From Eustoma russellianum (taxonomy: Eukaryota; Streptophyta; Magnoliopsida; Gentianales; Gentianaceae), in assembly GCA_036186865.1 (NCBI GenBank), contig AP025067.1, forward strand, positions 12,378,279-12,442,278: 64,000 nt of DNA, written 5' to 3'. The notes under the pieces are model-generated. The model was not told the origin of the DNA and ran no database searches. It was given only the letters and a program-made list of their open reading frames with translations. Of the stretch, positions 34,317 to 46,149 are shown in pieces. Both the position numbers and the translations under genes were made by a program. Numbering within the stretch: position 1 is the first letter of the stretch; each line of letters starts with the position of its first letter.

Positions 34317-35546
34317 ATGGCTATTGTTTCTCACAAAGGTGAGTTGGAAGGTATGTCTACACAACGCCCTCCTCTTTTTGATGGCAATAATTTTGTTCAT
34401 TGGAAACTAAGAATGAGGCTATTCTTAATGGCTATAGACATCGATTTATGGTCTATAGTTGAAGATGGGCCGTACATTCCAACGAAAGTTATACAAGTTA
34501 GTGGAGTAACTCAAGAGGTTGAAAAATATAAAAGTGAATGGTCATCGGATGATAAAAAGAAAATGTCCATGAATGCTAAAGCTATGCAATTACTTTTAAA
34601 TGGACTTACAACTTCTGAAGCAGGATATGTGTCAAATTGCACACGCGCACACGATATGTGGAAATCACTTGTATTAAAGCATGAAGGTACTAGTGGTGTT
34701 AAAGAGTCAAAAATAAACATGCTTATGACTGAATTAGAGACTTTCAAAATGTTGCCAAACGAATCCATAACATCTATGGATTTGAGGATTACTAATATTT
34801 TCAATGCCCTTGAAGCTTTAGGGAGGTCATTTTCAAACACTGAAAAGGTTCAAAAGGTGCTACGAACCCTCCCTGTTGAATGGGATCCAAAGGTGACTGC
34901 AATCGAGGAGACAAAGTCAATCACTAAAATAGATGAATTGATCGGGTCTCTTAAAGTCTATGAGGTAAAACTGAACCAACTAAAGTCTGAATCGTCTAAG
35001 TCAACCGGTAAGTCAATAGCTTTCAAAACAACCGAAACACATGCTAATAACGATGATAGTAATAGTGATACTGAATTAGACGACGACTTGATATTGATAG
35101 CTAGAAAACTTAGGAAGTTTTTCAAACGTCCAAATAGGAATAGACAACGTAATTCTTCTTCTTCTTTTTCTTCTCAACCTAAGAAGAATAACACAAACAA
35201 ATGGTATAATAAAGAATTAAAGTGTTATGAATGCGGTCAAAAAGGACATATTTCATACGACTGTCCCACGAAGAAAAATAATAATAATAATAACAACAAT
35301 AATAAACAAGCCAAGGACAAGGAGGCTCAAACGACAAAGACAAAGGAGTCTAAGGCAAGAAAAGGGAAACGAGCAATGAAGGTGAGCACATGGAGCGACT
35401 CATCCGACTCAGAATCCGAAACTGAGCAAGCTCAAGTCTGCTTCGTATCCAACGAGGTATGTTCTTCTTCTGATAGTGATTCTGATAGTGACATGACATT
35501 TGATGAAATGTATGAAGAATTCCTAAGAATTGCATGCTCACTGTAA
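34317..35546 (+). pseudogene. Copia Gag, frameshifted at its C-terminus
   Basis: Capsid-nucleocapsid protein. I chose the ATG at 34317 (MAIVSHKGELEGMS) because upstream in-frame residues lie in the leader. N-terminal RPPLFDGNNFVHWKLRMRLF is the classic copia Gag motif. A CCHC knuckle, CYECGQKGHISYDC, is at about residues 303-316, followed by a lysine- and Asn-rich stretch and an acidic Ser-Asp tail. The frame ends at 35546 after EEFLRIACSL. The natural continuation (HCKRLSKEKKK...) lies in another frame from 35530, so a one-base change breaks Gag from the coiled-coil part. Confidence 0.9.
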
Positions 35547-36471
35547 GAGGCTCTCTAAAGAAAAGAAGAAACTAGTTGAAGAAAATGACAAGTTGAAGAT
35601 GTCCAACTTGGAATTTTCCGATCAACTAGAATCTCTTAAACAAGAGTCTACTAATACTCTTGATTCTTTAGAGAATAAAATTGAATCATATAGGAAAGAT
35701 GAACAAAAGTTACAAATGGAAAATAAAATGTTAAAATCTAAGTTAGAAAGTTGTGAAAATGAAATAGTGCAACTTAAGTCTTCTAAAGTTACCTTAGAAA
35801 AAATGATAGAACAATTTAAATCTGGTGCAAATATGTTAGATACACTTATATCATCACAAAAGTATGGAAATGATAAAACTGGATTGGGATATAAAGAAGA
35901 AGATGACAAATCAGATAAAAAGACTAAGTTTGTATCATCAACTACGAAACAACCTTATAAAGTTATAAAAACAAATTTTTCTGCTAAATCTTCTTCTACT
36001 CCTTCTTCTACTTATTCAAAGATAAAGATGCAGCATACACCCATAAAAACACACACGCATAACTATACATCTAGGCCAAACTTTGCATCTAGACAACCTA
36101 GAAATTATGCCTATATGTATACAAATGCAACGAGACATAATAAAATGCATTCAACATATTATGAACCTAAGTATAGGCAACACTTGTATAAGTCTTATAG
36201 AAATGCCTATGAACACACTTATACTGCACCATTCAAGAAACAAAATCGCATGCCTTATACACATCATAAATCTCGGCCATCCTATAATGATTTTCAACCA
36301 TGGCACAACATGTATAACAATGCATCTTCACTTATGAGGAATAATCATCTATATGCTTATCCTTCTTATTTTAACCATGCTAAAAATGTGCCTAAAAGGT
36401 ATGTTCAAGTTTGGATACCTAAGGGTTATCTAAACAAGAATAATGCCCCTAACATTCAAGGACCCAAATAA
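35530..36471 (+). pseudogene. Copia Gag-pol linker: coiled-coil and Tyr/His-rich region
   Basis: About 110 residues of heptad-like coiled coil (SKEKKKLVEENDKLKMSN...) followed by a Ser/Thr- and Tyr/His/Asn-rich basic region. It ends with a VQVWIPKGYL motif just before the protease, as in SIRE/Maximus elements. The stop TAA at 36469 interrupts the passage into protease; further stops follow near 36498. No enzymatic function is expected. Confidence 0.8.
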
Positions 36472-37026
36472 AGGGTACCTAAAACTTTGTCTCCATTGTA
36501 GGATAAACGCAAGGAATGCAAGAAGGAGGCAAAGTCAAAGAATCTGAAAACAAAATGGTTTTTAGATAGTAGATGTTCGAGGCATATGACGGGCAACCCC
36601 AAACTATTCACGGAACTTGAACATATTGATGGTGGAAAGGTGACATTCGGTGACAACAACAAAGGAAAAGTTGTTGGAAGAGGAACAATCGGGGACCCTA
36701 ACACATTTCAAATACGAAATGTGTTATTAGTAAGCAATCTATCCTATAATTTACTTAGTATTTCTCAACTTATAGATTGTGGTTATAATGTCTCCTTTCT
36801 TCTCAATTCTTGTGATATAATAAATAAAAAGGGAGAAATAGTATTAAAAGGAAATAGAGATAGTAATATTTATACTCTTACCTTAGATAACATGTTAGAT
36901 GCTAAGGTTAAGTGTCTAATATCACATGACTTAGATGTGAATTTATGGCATAGAAGATTAGGCCATATAGGAATTTCAACCATTAGGAAATTATCTAAAA
37001 TGAATTTAATTAGAAGGTATGCCTAA
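36472..37026 (+). pseudogene. Copia protease and GAG-pre-integrase region
   Basis: WFLDSRCSRHMTG (about 36555) is the aspartic-protease active-site region. The usual Asp-Ser-Gly triad reads Asp-Ser-Arg, probably a G-to-A change (GGA to AGA), so it should be inactive. GGKVTFGDNNKGKVVGRGTI and the GAG-pre-integrase motif (LWHRRLGHIGISTIRKLSK) follow. The frame ends at 37026 and integrase continues in another frame from 37019: a frameshift. Confidence 0.88.
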
Positions 37027-38140
37027 GTTAGACTTAGATAATTTTCAAATGTGCGAAACATGTATTAAGGGAAAACACATTAAAGAAACCTTAAAACCGA
37101 AACATGAAGTGAGTACTAGTCATGTACTAGAATTGCTTCACTTAGACTTATTTGGTCCAAGTAGGACAAGAAGTCTAGGTGGACACTACTATGTGTGTGT
37201 CATAGTAGATGATTACTCACGCTACACATGGACATTGTTCTTAACACACAAAGACGATGCTCCATTAGCAATCGAAACCCTTATCAAGCAACTTGAAAAC
37301 ATTTATGAAGAAAATGTCAAAAGAATTAGAAGTGATAGAGGTGGAGAATTTAAAAACAAAGATGTAATCAAATTTTGTGAATTATATGGAATTAAACATG
37401 AATTCTCACCACCTAGAACACCACAACTCAATGGAGTTGTTGAACGTAAAAATAGAACGATTCAAGAAGTTGCTAGGACAATGCTTTGTGAAAATAAACT
37501 ACCTAAATATTTATGGGCTGAAGCTGTTAGTTGTGCATGCTATATTATAAATAGGCTAACTATTAGAAAGAAATTAAATAAAACGCCTTATGAATTGCTA
37601 AACAATAGACAACCTAAAATAGATTATCTTAAAGTATTTGGATGTAAATGTTTTGTGCTAAACACTAAGGATAATCTAGATAAATTTGAACAAAAGTCTA
37701 TTGAATGCATATTTGTTGGGTATTCAACTAACTCAAGAGCATATAGGTGTTATAATCCTGCATCTAGAAAAATAATTGAATCTATACATGTAAAATTCAA
37801 TGAAAATGCATGCTTCGAAGTTAGTGATAAACATCAACATAAACAAGAAACAAATGTTGAAAATATGTTTGATGATGATGTAATACTTGAGCCTGTACTT
37901 GATCATCTAGAACCAACTCCCCCTGAACAAGACATGCATGAACCCTTAGATGATATAAATGAAGAAACTTTGCAATTGGAAGATAATGTAACTAATGATC
38001 CAGTTACATATGATAATGTTCACACTAATGAAACATTTGAACAAGATGAGGGTGAACCTAGTCGATCTAGGAATTGGTGGCACCCTAGAGAATTAATCAT
38101 TGGGGATCCAAGTGTTGGGGTTAGAACACGTAGAATATAA
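37019..38140 (+). pseudogene. Copia integrase
   Basis: Zinc-module CETCIKGKH, then catalytic core with LLHLDLFGP (first Asp), IRSDRGGEF (second Asp) and NGVVERKNRT (Glu): the D,D,E triad is present. The C-terminal part has KVFGCKCFVLN and FVGYSTNSRAYRCYN, both usual in copia integrases, then an acidic linker. The stop TAA at 38138 breaks the link to RT. Confidence 0.92.
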
Positions 38141-39710
38141 GTCAACTTGAAGGACATAGCTTAATCTCACAATTAGAACCTAAGAATGTAAAGGAAGCCT
38201 TAGGTGACATAACATGGATAGAAGCTATGCATGAGGAATTGAACCAATTCACAAGGAACAACGTGTGGGACTTAGTACCTAAACCTGAAAACAAGTCAAT
38301 AATAGGAACGAAATGGGTGTTTAGGAATAAGATGGACGAACAAGGAAACATTACAAGAAATAAAGCTAGACTAGTCGCACAAGGATATAATCAACAAGAA
38401 GGTATAGATTATGAAGAAACCTTTGCACCCGTTGCACGACTAGAAGCAATTAGATTGTTACTTGCAATTGCAAGTCTAAGCAATATTAAGCTCTTCCAAA
38501 TGGATGTCAAGAGTGCATTCTTGAATGGATACATCCAAGAAGAGGTGTTTGTCAAACAACCCCCTGGATTCGAAGATCCAAAGAATCCTAACCATGTGTA
38601 CAAGCTTAAGAAAGCTTTATATGGTTTGAAACAAGCTCCAAGAGCTTGGTATGATAGATTTGCAAACTTTCTTATTGCAAATAATTATCAAAGGGGAACT
38701 ATAGACAACACATTATTCCTAAAAAGAAAAGGTAATGATTTGTTAATAGTTCAAATATACGTTGACGATATCATCTTTGGTTCAACCAACCCTACCTTAG
38801 TAAAAGACTTTGAAGAGTGTATGAAGTCGGAGTTTGAAATGTCAATGGTAGGAGAGTTGAATTATTTCTTAGGACTTCAAATTAAACAAACCCCTCAAGG
38901 AATTCATATTAGCCAACTTAAGTATGTCAATGATATGATTAAGAAGTTTGGTTTTGAAGAGTTGAAACCTACAACTACCCCCATGAGTGTTAGTACCAAA
39001 CTTGATAAGGATGAAAATGGTAAACCTTTTGATGACACACTCTATAGGTCTATGATTGGATCACTGTTATACTTAACTGCATCAAGACCTGACATCATGT
39101 TTAGTGTATGTATGTGTGCTAGGTTTCAATCTTGTCCTAAGGTATCACATTACAATGCCGTGAAAAAGATCTTTAGATATCTTAAGCATACACCTCACTT
39201 AGGACTGTGGTATGATAGAAACGCTAAGTTGGAATTACACGCATATAGTGATGCTGATTACGGTGGTTGTAAGTTAGATAGAAAATCCACTAGCGGTACT
39301 TGTCAATTCATAGGAACCAACTTGATCTCTTGGTTTTCTAAAAAGCAAGCTAGTGTAGCTCTTTCTACCACTGAAGCCGAGTATATTGCTTTGAGTTTAT
39401 GTACTACTCAAATATTTTGGCTTAAACAGCAACTTAGTGATTTTGGCATTAAAATGAAAAAGATTCCAATTTTCTGCGATAGCACAAATGCAATCAATCT
39501 TCTCGGAATCCGGTGCTTCATTCGAAGGCCAAACACATTAAGGTGCGATACCACTTTCTTCGCGATCATGTTCAGAATGAGGACATAGTGATAAACTATA
39601 TAAGAACTGATCACCAAATCGCTGATATCTTTACCAAACCCCTTAATCAAGCCACGTTTGAAAACTTGCGTGCCAAGTTAGGTATGATGACTTACGATAC
39701 CATTGTATAG
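38141..39710 (+). pseudogene. Copia reverse transcriptase and RNase H
   Basis: RT begins in frame before the Met at 38227 (IGTKWVFRNKMDEQGNITRN), with LVAQGYNQQEGIDYEETFAP, FQMDVKSAFLNG and the catalytic IYVDDIIFGS. RNase H shows YSDADYGGCKLDRKSTSG and STTEAEYIAL. Near 39499 a frameshift moves the last about 65 residues (HSKAKHIKVRYHF...LRAKLGMMTYDTIV) into another frame, ending at 39710. The identical frameshift is in the left tandem unit. Confidence 0.93.
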
Positions 39711-39975
39711 TTCTATCTTTTGCATGATTTGCAAAATAAAAGGGGAGATAAAATAAGCACATGATTTTAGATTTTAGTTGGTAAGTCATCATTTGGTATG
39801 AAATGATAAGTTTCAATTGGTTATGAGTTGAGTATAGGTTAAGGGGGAGAGTATGAGTTGAGGGGGAGCAACATACTATTTAAAAGTTGAAAACACTTGG
39901 TTAAATTTTTAATTATTAGTTGTGACATTAAAATCATATTAGGGTTATTTTGAAAATCATCCAAAAGGGGGAGAA

Positions 39976-42488
39976 TGTTGAGAAATATGTTTGGATAATT
40001 TTCAAAGTCATGATTTTAAGTGTTACATGTCACATATGGTGTTATAAATGAAAAAGATGAATAAGTGAAGAAAAATGATATTGATGTTTAGTTTTTTTTT
40101 GAAATAATTTTCTAAAATGTGATGAATTGATTGTTTTCATTTGTATATGATTTATACATGTTCATTATGTGATTATTATGTGTTTTTGATGATTATAAAT
40201 GTCTTGTGACTAACGTGCCTTGGAAGTTTCTACAACTTACCAAAAAGGGCAAAATTGGTATTTTGAGTTTTGTAGGAACATGATATGGTGGAAATATTTC
40301 AAGAGCACATTCTTATACTATTTATCATGACTAAGTTGATATCATGATTATTTATGACCATCCGGGACATTTCTGGAGTTTTCTCACACCAGGGGTATTT
40401 TGGTTATTTTACCCCCAAGGGTATTTTTGGTATTTTCACTCAAGGAATCTCTTGAGCATATTATTATCTTCATTCTGGATCTGTGTTATTGTTATTTTGA
40501 AGATAATATGGTGATCTTATATCTTATTCTCTCAACCGATGATATTATTGACTATAGCTGGATATGTGACGATTTGAGATGTCACATTCTATTTTTTCTT
40601 GAAGACCCTCTTGTATATGTTATAAGAGGATGTTTATCATCATTATTCAGAGATATTAAAGGTGTCAAAGGTGTGGAAATGTTCTTGATATATAAGAAGA
40701 AATATTGGAGAATTTCGGTGTTACACGTTGACATAATCTTGTCAAGTGTTATCTATTTATTTCTTCTTCAAAAATCTGAGTTGCTACACATATATGTATG
40801 GTCAAAAACGTGAGTTTGCAGTTGAGAATGATACATTATTCATTTTATGAGTTGGAGACAAGTGGACCAACCAAAAAGGATCTAGTTGGCAAAATTGCCA
40901 ACTTGGAATTTACTAAAAATAGCCAACGGCTATATTGTTTTATTGGTGAAATTTCAGCAGATTTTTGAAGTCAAATGAAGACTTCACATGTCCTATTATG
41001 GTGCTTGAAGTTGGGGATAATTTGATGGTATTATCCTTTCTTATTTTATTAAGAAAAAAACAAAATATATGTTTGGAAAATGTTAAAAGTAGCCAACGGC
41101 TACTACACATGTTTGAAGCTGATTTTTAATTTGAAAATATTCAATTCTCACATGCCTATTATCTTGCCAAAGAGTTGAGAAGATGATGGAGTTGTTATGG
41201 TGCTATTATCTTCACATTTTCAAGATAATTCCAAGTCATTTTTCAAGGTACAAAAATCGGCCAAGGTGGCATCCTAGGTGGACCAATCATATTGTTTTAT
41301 TTTGCCAAGTGTACAAGGCCAACCAATGATGAGAAGACATTCAGAGTTGATGATGAAGATGATGACACATTGGAAGTCTTATCTTCAAGGCTCAAATCAC
41401 ACTATAAATAGAGGCATTGGTGAAGAAGATGAAACACACTTGAAGCTCACAAGCATTCTATAGCTTTCATATTCATCTTCTTGTTCTTGTTGTTGTATTT
41501 TGTTGTAGCAAAGGTGTTCTTGATATTTTTGTTGTGCTACAAGCCTCTTGAGCTTCATTTGTAAGATTGATTAGCCATCTTTATAAGGCTACATCAATAG
41601 GTGTTAGAGGAGTTGCAACTAAGTGTTGCTTAGAAGGTGATTATCCAAGTCTTGAATAGGGTTGGTGTATAACCCAAGGATCAAGCTTGGCTCTTGTTGT
41701 AAGGTGCTCATTTCATAGTGAAATCCAAGGAAAGGTGTTCCTTGGGACTGGAGTAGGTCGCATTGACCGAACCAGGATAAATCCTCGGTGTTCTTCTCTT
41801 GTTTCTTTATTTCTGTTTTCTGCCCATTTTTGACTGCAGTTTTCACTCAAATTCACGCAATTTGAAAAAATAGCTAAACATTTTCAAAATTCGTGATTTT
41901 TGGTGGAGTTATACTTCAGACTGTTAGCTTTCATTTGCAACAAGAATCACTTGATTTGATCAAGGGAAAGTTAGTCTTTCAGTCTTTGCAAGATAACTGC
42001 TCCAATCTGGCTGCAATCTGACCAGTTTTGAGAAACCTTAAATTCTGTATTTTTCAAGAATTGTTTAAGGTCAGGGCCTTTTGGAAACTTCATCTACACA
42101 TCCTAAGGAGTGGTTTTATATAAAGATCAACCTTTTTGGTTGAGTATTCAAAGAGAAACACTATTTGCAAAATTAGCAACATTCTGTCCAATTCTGTCCA
42201 GATTGACTATCTGAATCTTTTTATTTGTTTGAAGGTTCCAACGATCTTCTTTTTGTCTTATTTTTGGACAGAGTCTTGTTAACTCATTGAAGTTCAATTC
42301 TGGAAAGTTTCATAATTTTTGGAGTTGTGTACAATTATTTGTGAATTTTTGAAAAACGGGTTCTGAATCTGAGGTGGTCTCAGATTCTGTTTTCAAAGGG
42401 GATTTTAACAAAGGGTTGTAGTGTAATTTCCGCTAACCACTATTCACCCCCCCTCTAGTGGTGTTTATTGCAGGTGCACGGTCCAACA
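39976..42488 (+). repeat. Copia LTR (right/3' LTR), 2513 bp
   Basis: Preceded by polypurine tract 39964-39975. TATA box at 41402-41411. Ends GGTCCAACA at 42488, directly followed by gypsy copy 1 sequence (GGCTTATCTTTC), so this is the true right insertion edge. The 5-bp duplication would be GGCTT; its partner is lost with the left end. Confidence 0.93.
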
Positions 42489-43662
42489 GGCTTATCTTTC
42501 ATCCTTTTCTTGACTTTTCTTATGGCTTCATCAATCCCTTGAGTCTCTTTGATCTTATCAATTAATGAAGGGACAAGAACTAATTTGGCGAGAACTTCAT
42601 CGACTGAGTCAACTTCTTCTAGGCCGAACTCTTCCATGTCTCGCTGAAGAGGGGATTGACGTGGGTGACTTGTTTTTTGACTTAACGCATCAGCGACCTT
42701 GTTGGCTTTTCCCAGATGATATTGAATGGAAAGGTCGTAATCTTTTATCAATTCCAACCATCTACGCTGCCGCATATTAAGCTCCTTTTGGGTAAAGAGG
42801 TACTTCAGGCTCTTGTGGTCTGTATAGATTTCACACTTCTCACCATACAAGTAGTGCCTCCATATCTTTAATGCGAGAACCACTGCGGCAAGTTCAAGAT
42901 CATGGACAGGGTAGTTTTGCTCAAATGGATTCAACTGTCGGGATGCATAAGCTATCACTTTGTTATTCTACATAAGAACACATCCAAGACCATTCTTCGA
43001 AGCATCACTGTATACTACGTACTTCTCACCAGGAGTGGGCTGAGCTAGGATAGGAGCGGATGTCAACTTTGCTTTTAGCTCCGAGAAGCTCTTTTCACAA
43101 TCCACACTCCACTCAAACTTGATCTTCTTTTGGGTCAATCTGGTGAGGGGAACAGCTATCCTAAAAAATGCTTCAACGAACTTTTTGTAATATCCGGCTA
43201 GTCCGAGAAAACTTCTTACTTTAGTAACATCTGTTGGCCTGGGCCATTCCGTGATAGCTTCAATCTTCTTGTGATCTACTGAAATCCCATTTTCTGAAAT
43301 CACATGACCAAGGAATGATACACTTTGCAGCCAAAACTCGCATTTGCTAAACTTAGCGTACAACTGTCTTGCTCTTAGAATATTCAAGACTGTCCTCAAA
43401 TGGGCTGCTTTGTCTCTTCGTTGGGCGAATAAATCAGGATGTCGTCTATGAAGACCACTACAAACTTGTCCAACTGTTCTTCAAAGATTCAATTCATGAG
43501 ATCCATAAAGGCGGCAGGGGCATTGGTAAGACCGAAAGGCATGACTAAGAATTCATAGTGTCCATAGCGGGTTCTAAAAGCAGTCTTAGGGACATCTTCC
43601 GCCTTAATCTTCAATTGAAAGTATCCAGATCGTAGGTCAATCTTACTAAAAATTCGAGATCC
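42489..43662 (-). pseudogene. Gypsy copy 1 RT (3' exon) and RNase H
   Basis: Minus strand. Exon 3 of gag-pol starts at 43662 (GSRIFSKIDLRSGY) after intron 2. It contains the RT catalytic FIDDILIY region (about 43450), then RNase H with VVYSDASKNGLGCVLM and IYTDHKSLKYLF, and the linker up to the copia insertion at 42489. Frameshift near 43410 and a stop near 42968 (before VIAYASRQL) inactivate it. Confidence 0.9.
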
Positions 43663-43736
43663 CTGCATTAAAATGCTTTAGATAGGGTTTCAAAGAATTT
43701 AAATCTTAGTCAGGTTAAAACTTACGAGTTACTTAC
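43663..43736 (-). other. Intron 2 of gypsy copy 1 (74 bp, in RT)
   Basis: Minus strand: donor AGG|GTAAGT at 43736, acceptor AATGCAG at 43663. Removing it joins FDQLR to GSRIFSKIDL, restoring the spacing of the chromovirus RT. Same length and position in copies 2 and 3. Confidence 0.8.
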
Positions 43737-44578
43737 CCTGAGCTGGTCGAATAAATCATCAATCCGGGGTAAGGGGTACTTGTTCTTTATGGTGATTTTG
43801 TTGAGCTCCCGGTAATCGATGCATAATCGCATACTTCCATCTTTCTTTTTCACGAATAGCACCAGAGCACCCCAAGGGGAAACACTAGGGCGAATAAGTT
43901 TCCTTTCTAACAGTTCATGTAACTGTTCCTTTAACTCCTTTAGTTCCGCAGGTGCCATGCGATAAGGGGTTTTAGATATGGGTTCAGCTCCTGGAACAAG
44001 GTTTATTTCGAAAGCAATCTCGCGATCAGGAGGTAGTCCAGGCAGATCATCAGGAAATACATCAGGGTATTCATTAACAACTAGAACTTGTGTAAGGGTA
44101 GGGCTTTCTTGTTCAGCACTTAGAACATAAACCAAGAATCCTTCATGACCTTTCCTTAATGCGCTGCTGGCACGAGCTGCGTTAACAAAGACTCTCTAGG
44201 ATGGTTTCTTTAACTTAGCTCCTCCTTGGAATGACATCTCTTCTCGAGCTGGGTTCTTAATGATAACTTGCCTGCTTCGGCAGTCAATGTGGGCATGATT
44301 CTTTGAGAGCTAATCCATTCCGAGAATCACGTCAAAATCACTCATGGATATGGGAATCAAATTGGCCTCAAACATCTGGTCATTAAACTCAAGTGCACAA
44401 TTTCTGAGTATGTGATGGGAAACAAGCACATGGTCACCAGCTGCTTGTACTCTATAAGGTGAATCTAATCGGACTGGGTCATGATCAATATTCTTAGCAA
44501 ACTTTCTTGAGATAAATGAGTGGCCAGCGCCACTGTCGAACAACACATTTGCGGGTATGCTACACACTAGGATAGTTC
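43737..44578 (-). pseudogene. Gypsy copy 1 protease and RT N-terminal part (exon 2)
   Basis: Minus strand, from the acceptor of intron 1 (44578) to the donor of intron 2 (43737). Protease active site VLFDSGAGHSFIS (about 44535), then ILGMD. RT palm start is ALVLFVKKKDGSMRLCIDYRELN. A stop at 44310 and frame changes around 44160-44310 break it. The catalytic DSGA is intact. Confidence 0.88.
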
Positions 44579-44659
44579 CTGAACCATGCATATTTTGCTA
44601 AGCAATGATAGGTATGTATGAGGAAAACGTACTGAAGACATAAAACTTTTAAATCTTAC
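44579..44659 (-). other. Intron 1 of gypsy copy 1 (81 bp, Gag/protease boundary)
   Basis: Minus strand: donor ACTG|GTAAGATTTAA at 44659, acceptor GGTTCAG at 44579. The third codon boundary inside it is a TAA stop, which ends unspliced Gag. Same in copies 2 and 3. Confidence 0.8.
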
Positions 44660-45845
44660 CAGTCACTACGTCAGCAGTCTCTTCAACATCAGCATCTGTC
44701 ATGGCGTGTACTCTTGCATTTGCCCGGGGCCGTTGGTTCCTTTGTTGTTGTTGTGGTTGCGCTCCCCTTTCTGGGCAATCTTTAATCAGGTGGCCATCTT
44801 TGCAGCATCCAAAGCATTTACCTGTCTTCCACCTACACTCTCCCATGTGCCTCTTTTGGCAATGAGGGCATATTGGTATCGCTAGCTGCTGAGATGGGGC
44901 CTGATTCTTCTGCTGATTATTTTGGTTTTGCTTGCGACGCTGATTCTGTCCTTGATATTGTCCCTGACGAACGGATCCTCGGAAATTCTTCTTAGCCATT
45001 TTCCTATACTTCTCATTTCCGGTTCCTTGTCTTTCTCTCTTTTGACCCACATCATCTCTTCGTACAATATCTCTCTCTATGCGGTAGCACGCATCCATAA
45101 GTGCTCCAAAATTGGCAGGATTTGCATTCACCAACCACGTCCTAATCCTCGGATTCAGACCTCGTTCAAACTTTAGCATTTTCGTTTCTTCACCGTTCAT
45201 AGTAACAGGCTGAAACCTCCCAAGTTCGATGAACTTATTTGCATACTCAGCTACTATCATGACCGACTCTTGCTTCAGATATTCAAACTCATGCCTCTTT
45301 TGCAATTTGACTGACGGAGGGATATAGAATTTATGAAATTCTTGCAGAAATCTTTCCCAAGTGATCGGTCTGGGCAAGGGTTGCAGATTCGTCTTCCACC
45401 ATTGATTAGCTTCACTGATCAAGAAAGGTCTGATAGCCTGAGCCTTCATCTCTTCTGGGGCTTGAATTAGCTCAAAACAATTTTCAACTTCATCTAGCCA
45501 CTTCTCCGCAGTATATGGGTCAGGCTTTCCCTCAAACGGTGGTACATTAGCCCTCTTGAGCTTCTCAAAATAGTACTGGGCACTTACTGGCTGATGTGGC
45601 TGAGGTGGAGCATTCTGATGAGTTAGTCCTTGTCCTATCTGAGTAACAACTTGGCAAAAGGTCTGAAATGCATTCATATCCGGGATGACTGGAGGAACAG
45701 GCGCCTGTGGAGCTGGTGGTGGATTATTCTGTGCTGGAGGGCCCTAGTCCTGCTGAGGTGGCGGCGGAACCTGTGCTGGTGGTGGTGGAATGGGCTCCTG
45801 AGCAGCTGGTTGTGCTCTCGGAGGTCTGCCACGTGGTCTCACCAT
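44649..45845 (-). pseudogene. Gypsy copy 1 Gag
   Basis: Minus strand. Start Met by homology at 45845 (MVRPRGRPPRA). A Pro/Gln-rich N-terminus is interrupted by TAG at about 45745 (CAG to TAG). Then the capsid (WLDEVENCFELIQAPEEMKAQ, RFLQEFHKFYIPPSVKLQKR) and a CCHC knuckle, CFGCCKDGHLIKDC. It ends GKI-stop at 44649, inside intron 1. About 398 codons in total. Confidence 0.9.
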
Positions 45846-46135
45846 CTGCACTTATGGGTTTAACGTCTATTTAGGATATCGGAATAAAATCAATTTATTT
45901 TGACCAAAGACCATAATTCAAAAATTTTAAAATACGGAAGGAAAGGGCACTTCTTACGTCATAGACCTAACTTTCATAGTTCAGGATACTTTATTAAGTT
46001 ACATCCTAAACCCGGTCTACGTGGTCCTAGTCTAAGGCCATCACTCATCTAAGATCATGACTTAGATCTAAGATCAAACTTAGATTGCTAAGATCATAAC
46101 TTAATCCTATGTTCTGCCCAAAGTCTAGAGCCTGG

Positions 46136-46147
46136 GCTCTGATACCA
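46136..46147 (-). other. Primer-binding site of gypsy copy 1
   Basis: Minus strand TGGTATCAGAGC, two bases after the LTR end GGCGCCACA, complementary to initiator Met-tRNA. Between it and Gag lies a leader of about 290 bp without ORFs. Confidence 0.93.
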
Positions 46148-46149
46148 CC

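Larger units (their letters stand above)
30633..42488 (+). mobile_element. Ty1-copia element (SIRE/Maximus-like) in tandem form: partial internal, LTR, internal, LTR
   Basis: The segment 30633-34193 (RT/RNase H end, polypurine tract, LTR) is repeated almost exactly at 38926-42488. The element is therefore an array 'internal 3' end - LTR - full internal - LTR', which arises by LTR recombination or tandem insertion. The left edge is a break inside RT, with TAT shared between gypsy and copia. The right edge is the true LTR end CCAACA followed by gypsy GGCTT. Lineage is inferred from the Gag (CCHC plus long coiled coil) and pol order integrase before RT. Confidence 0.9.
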
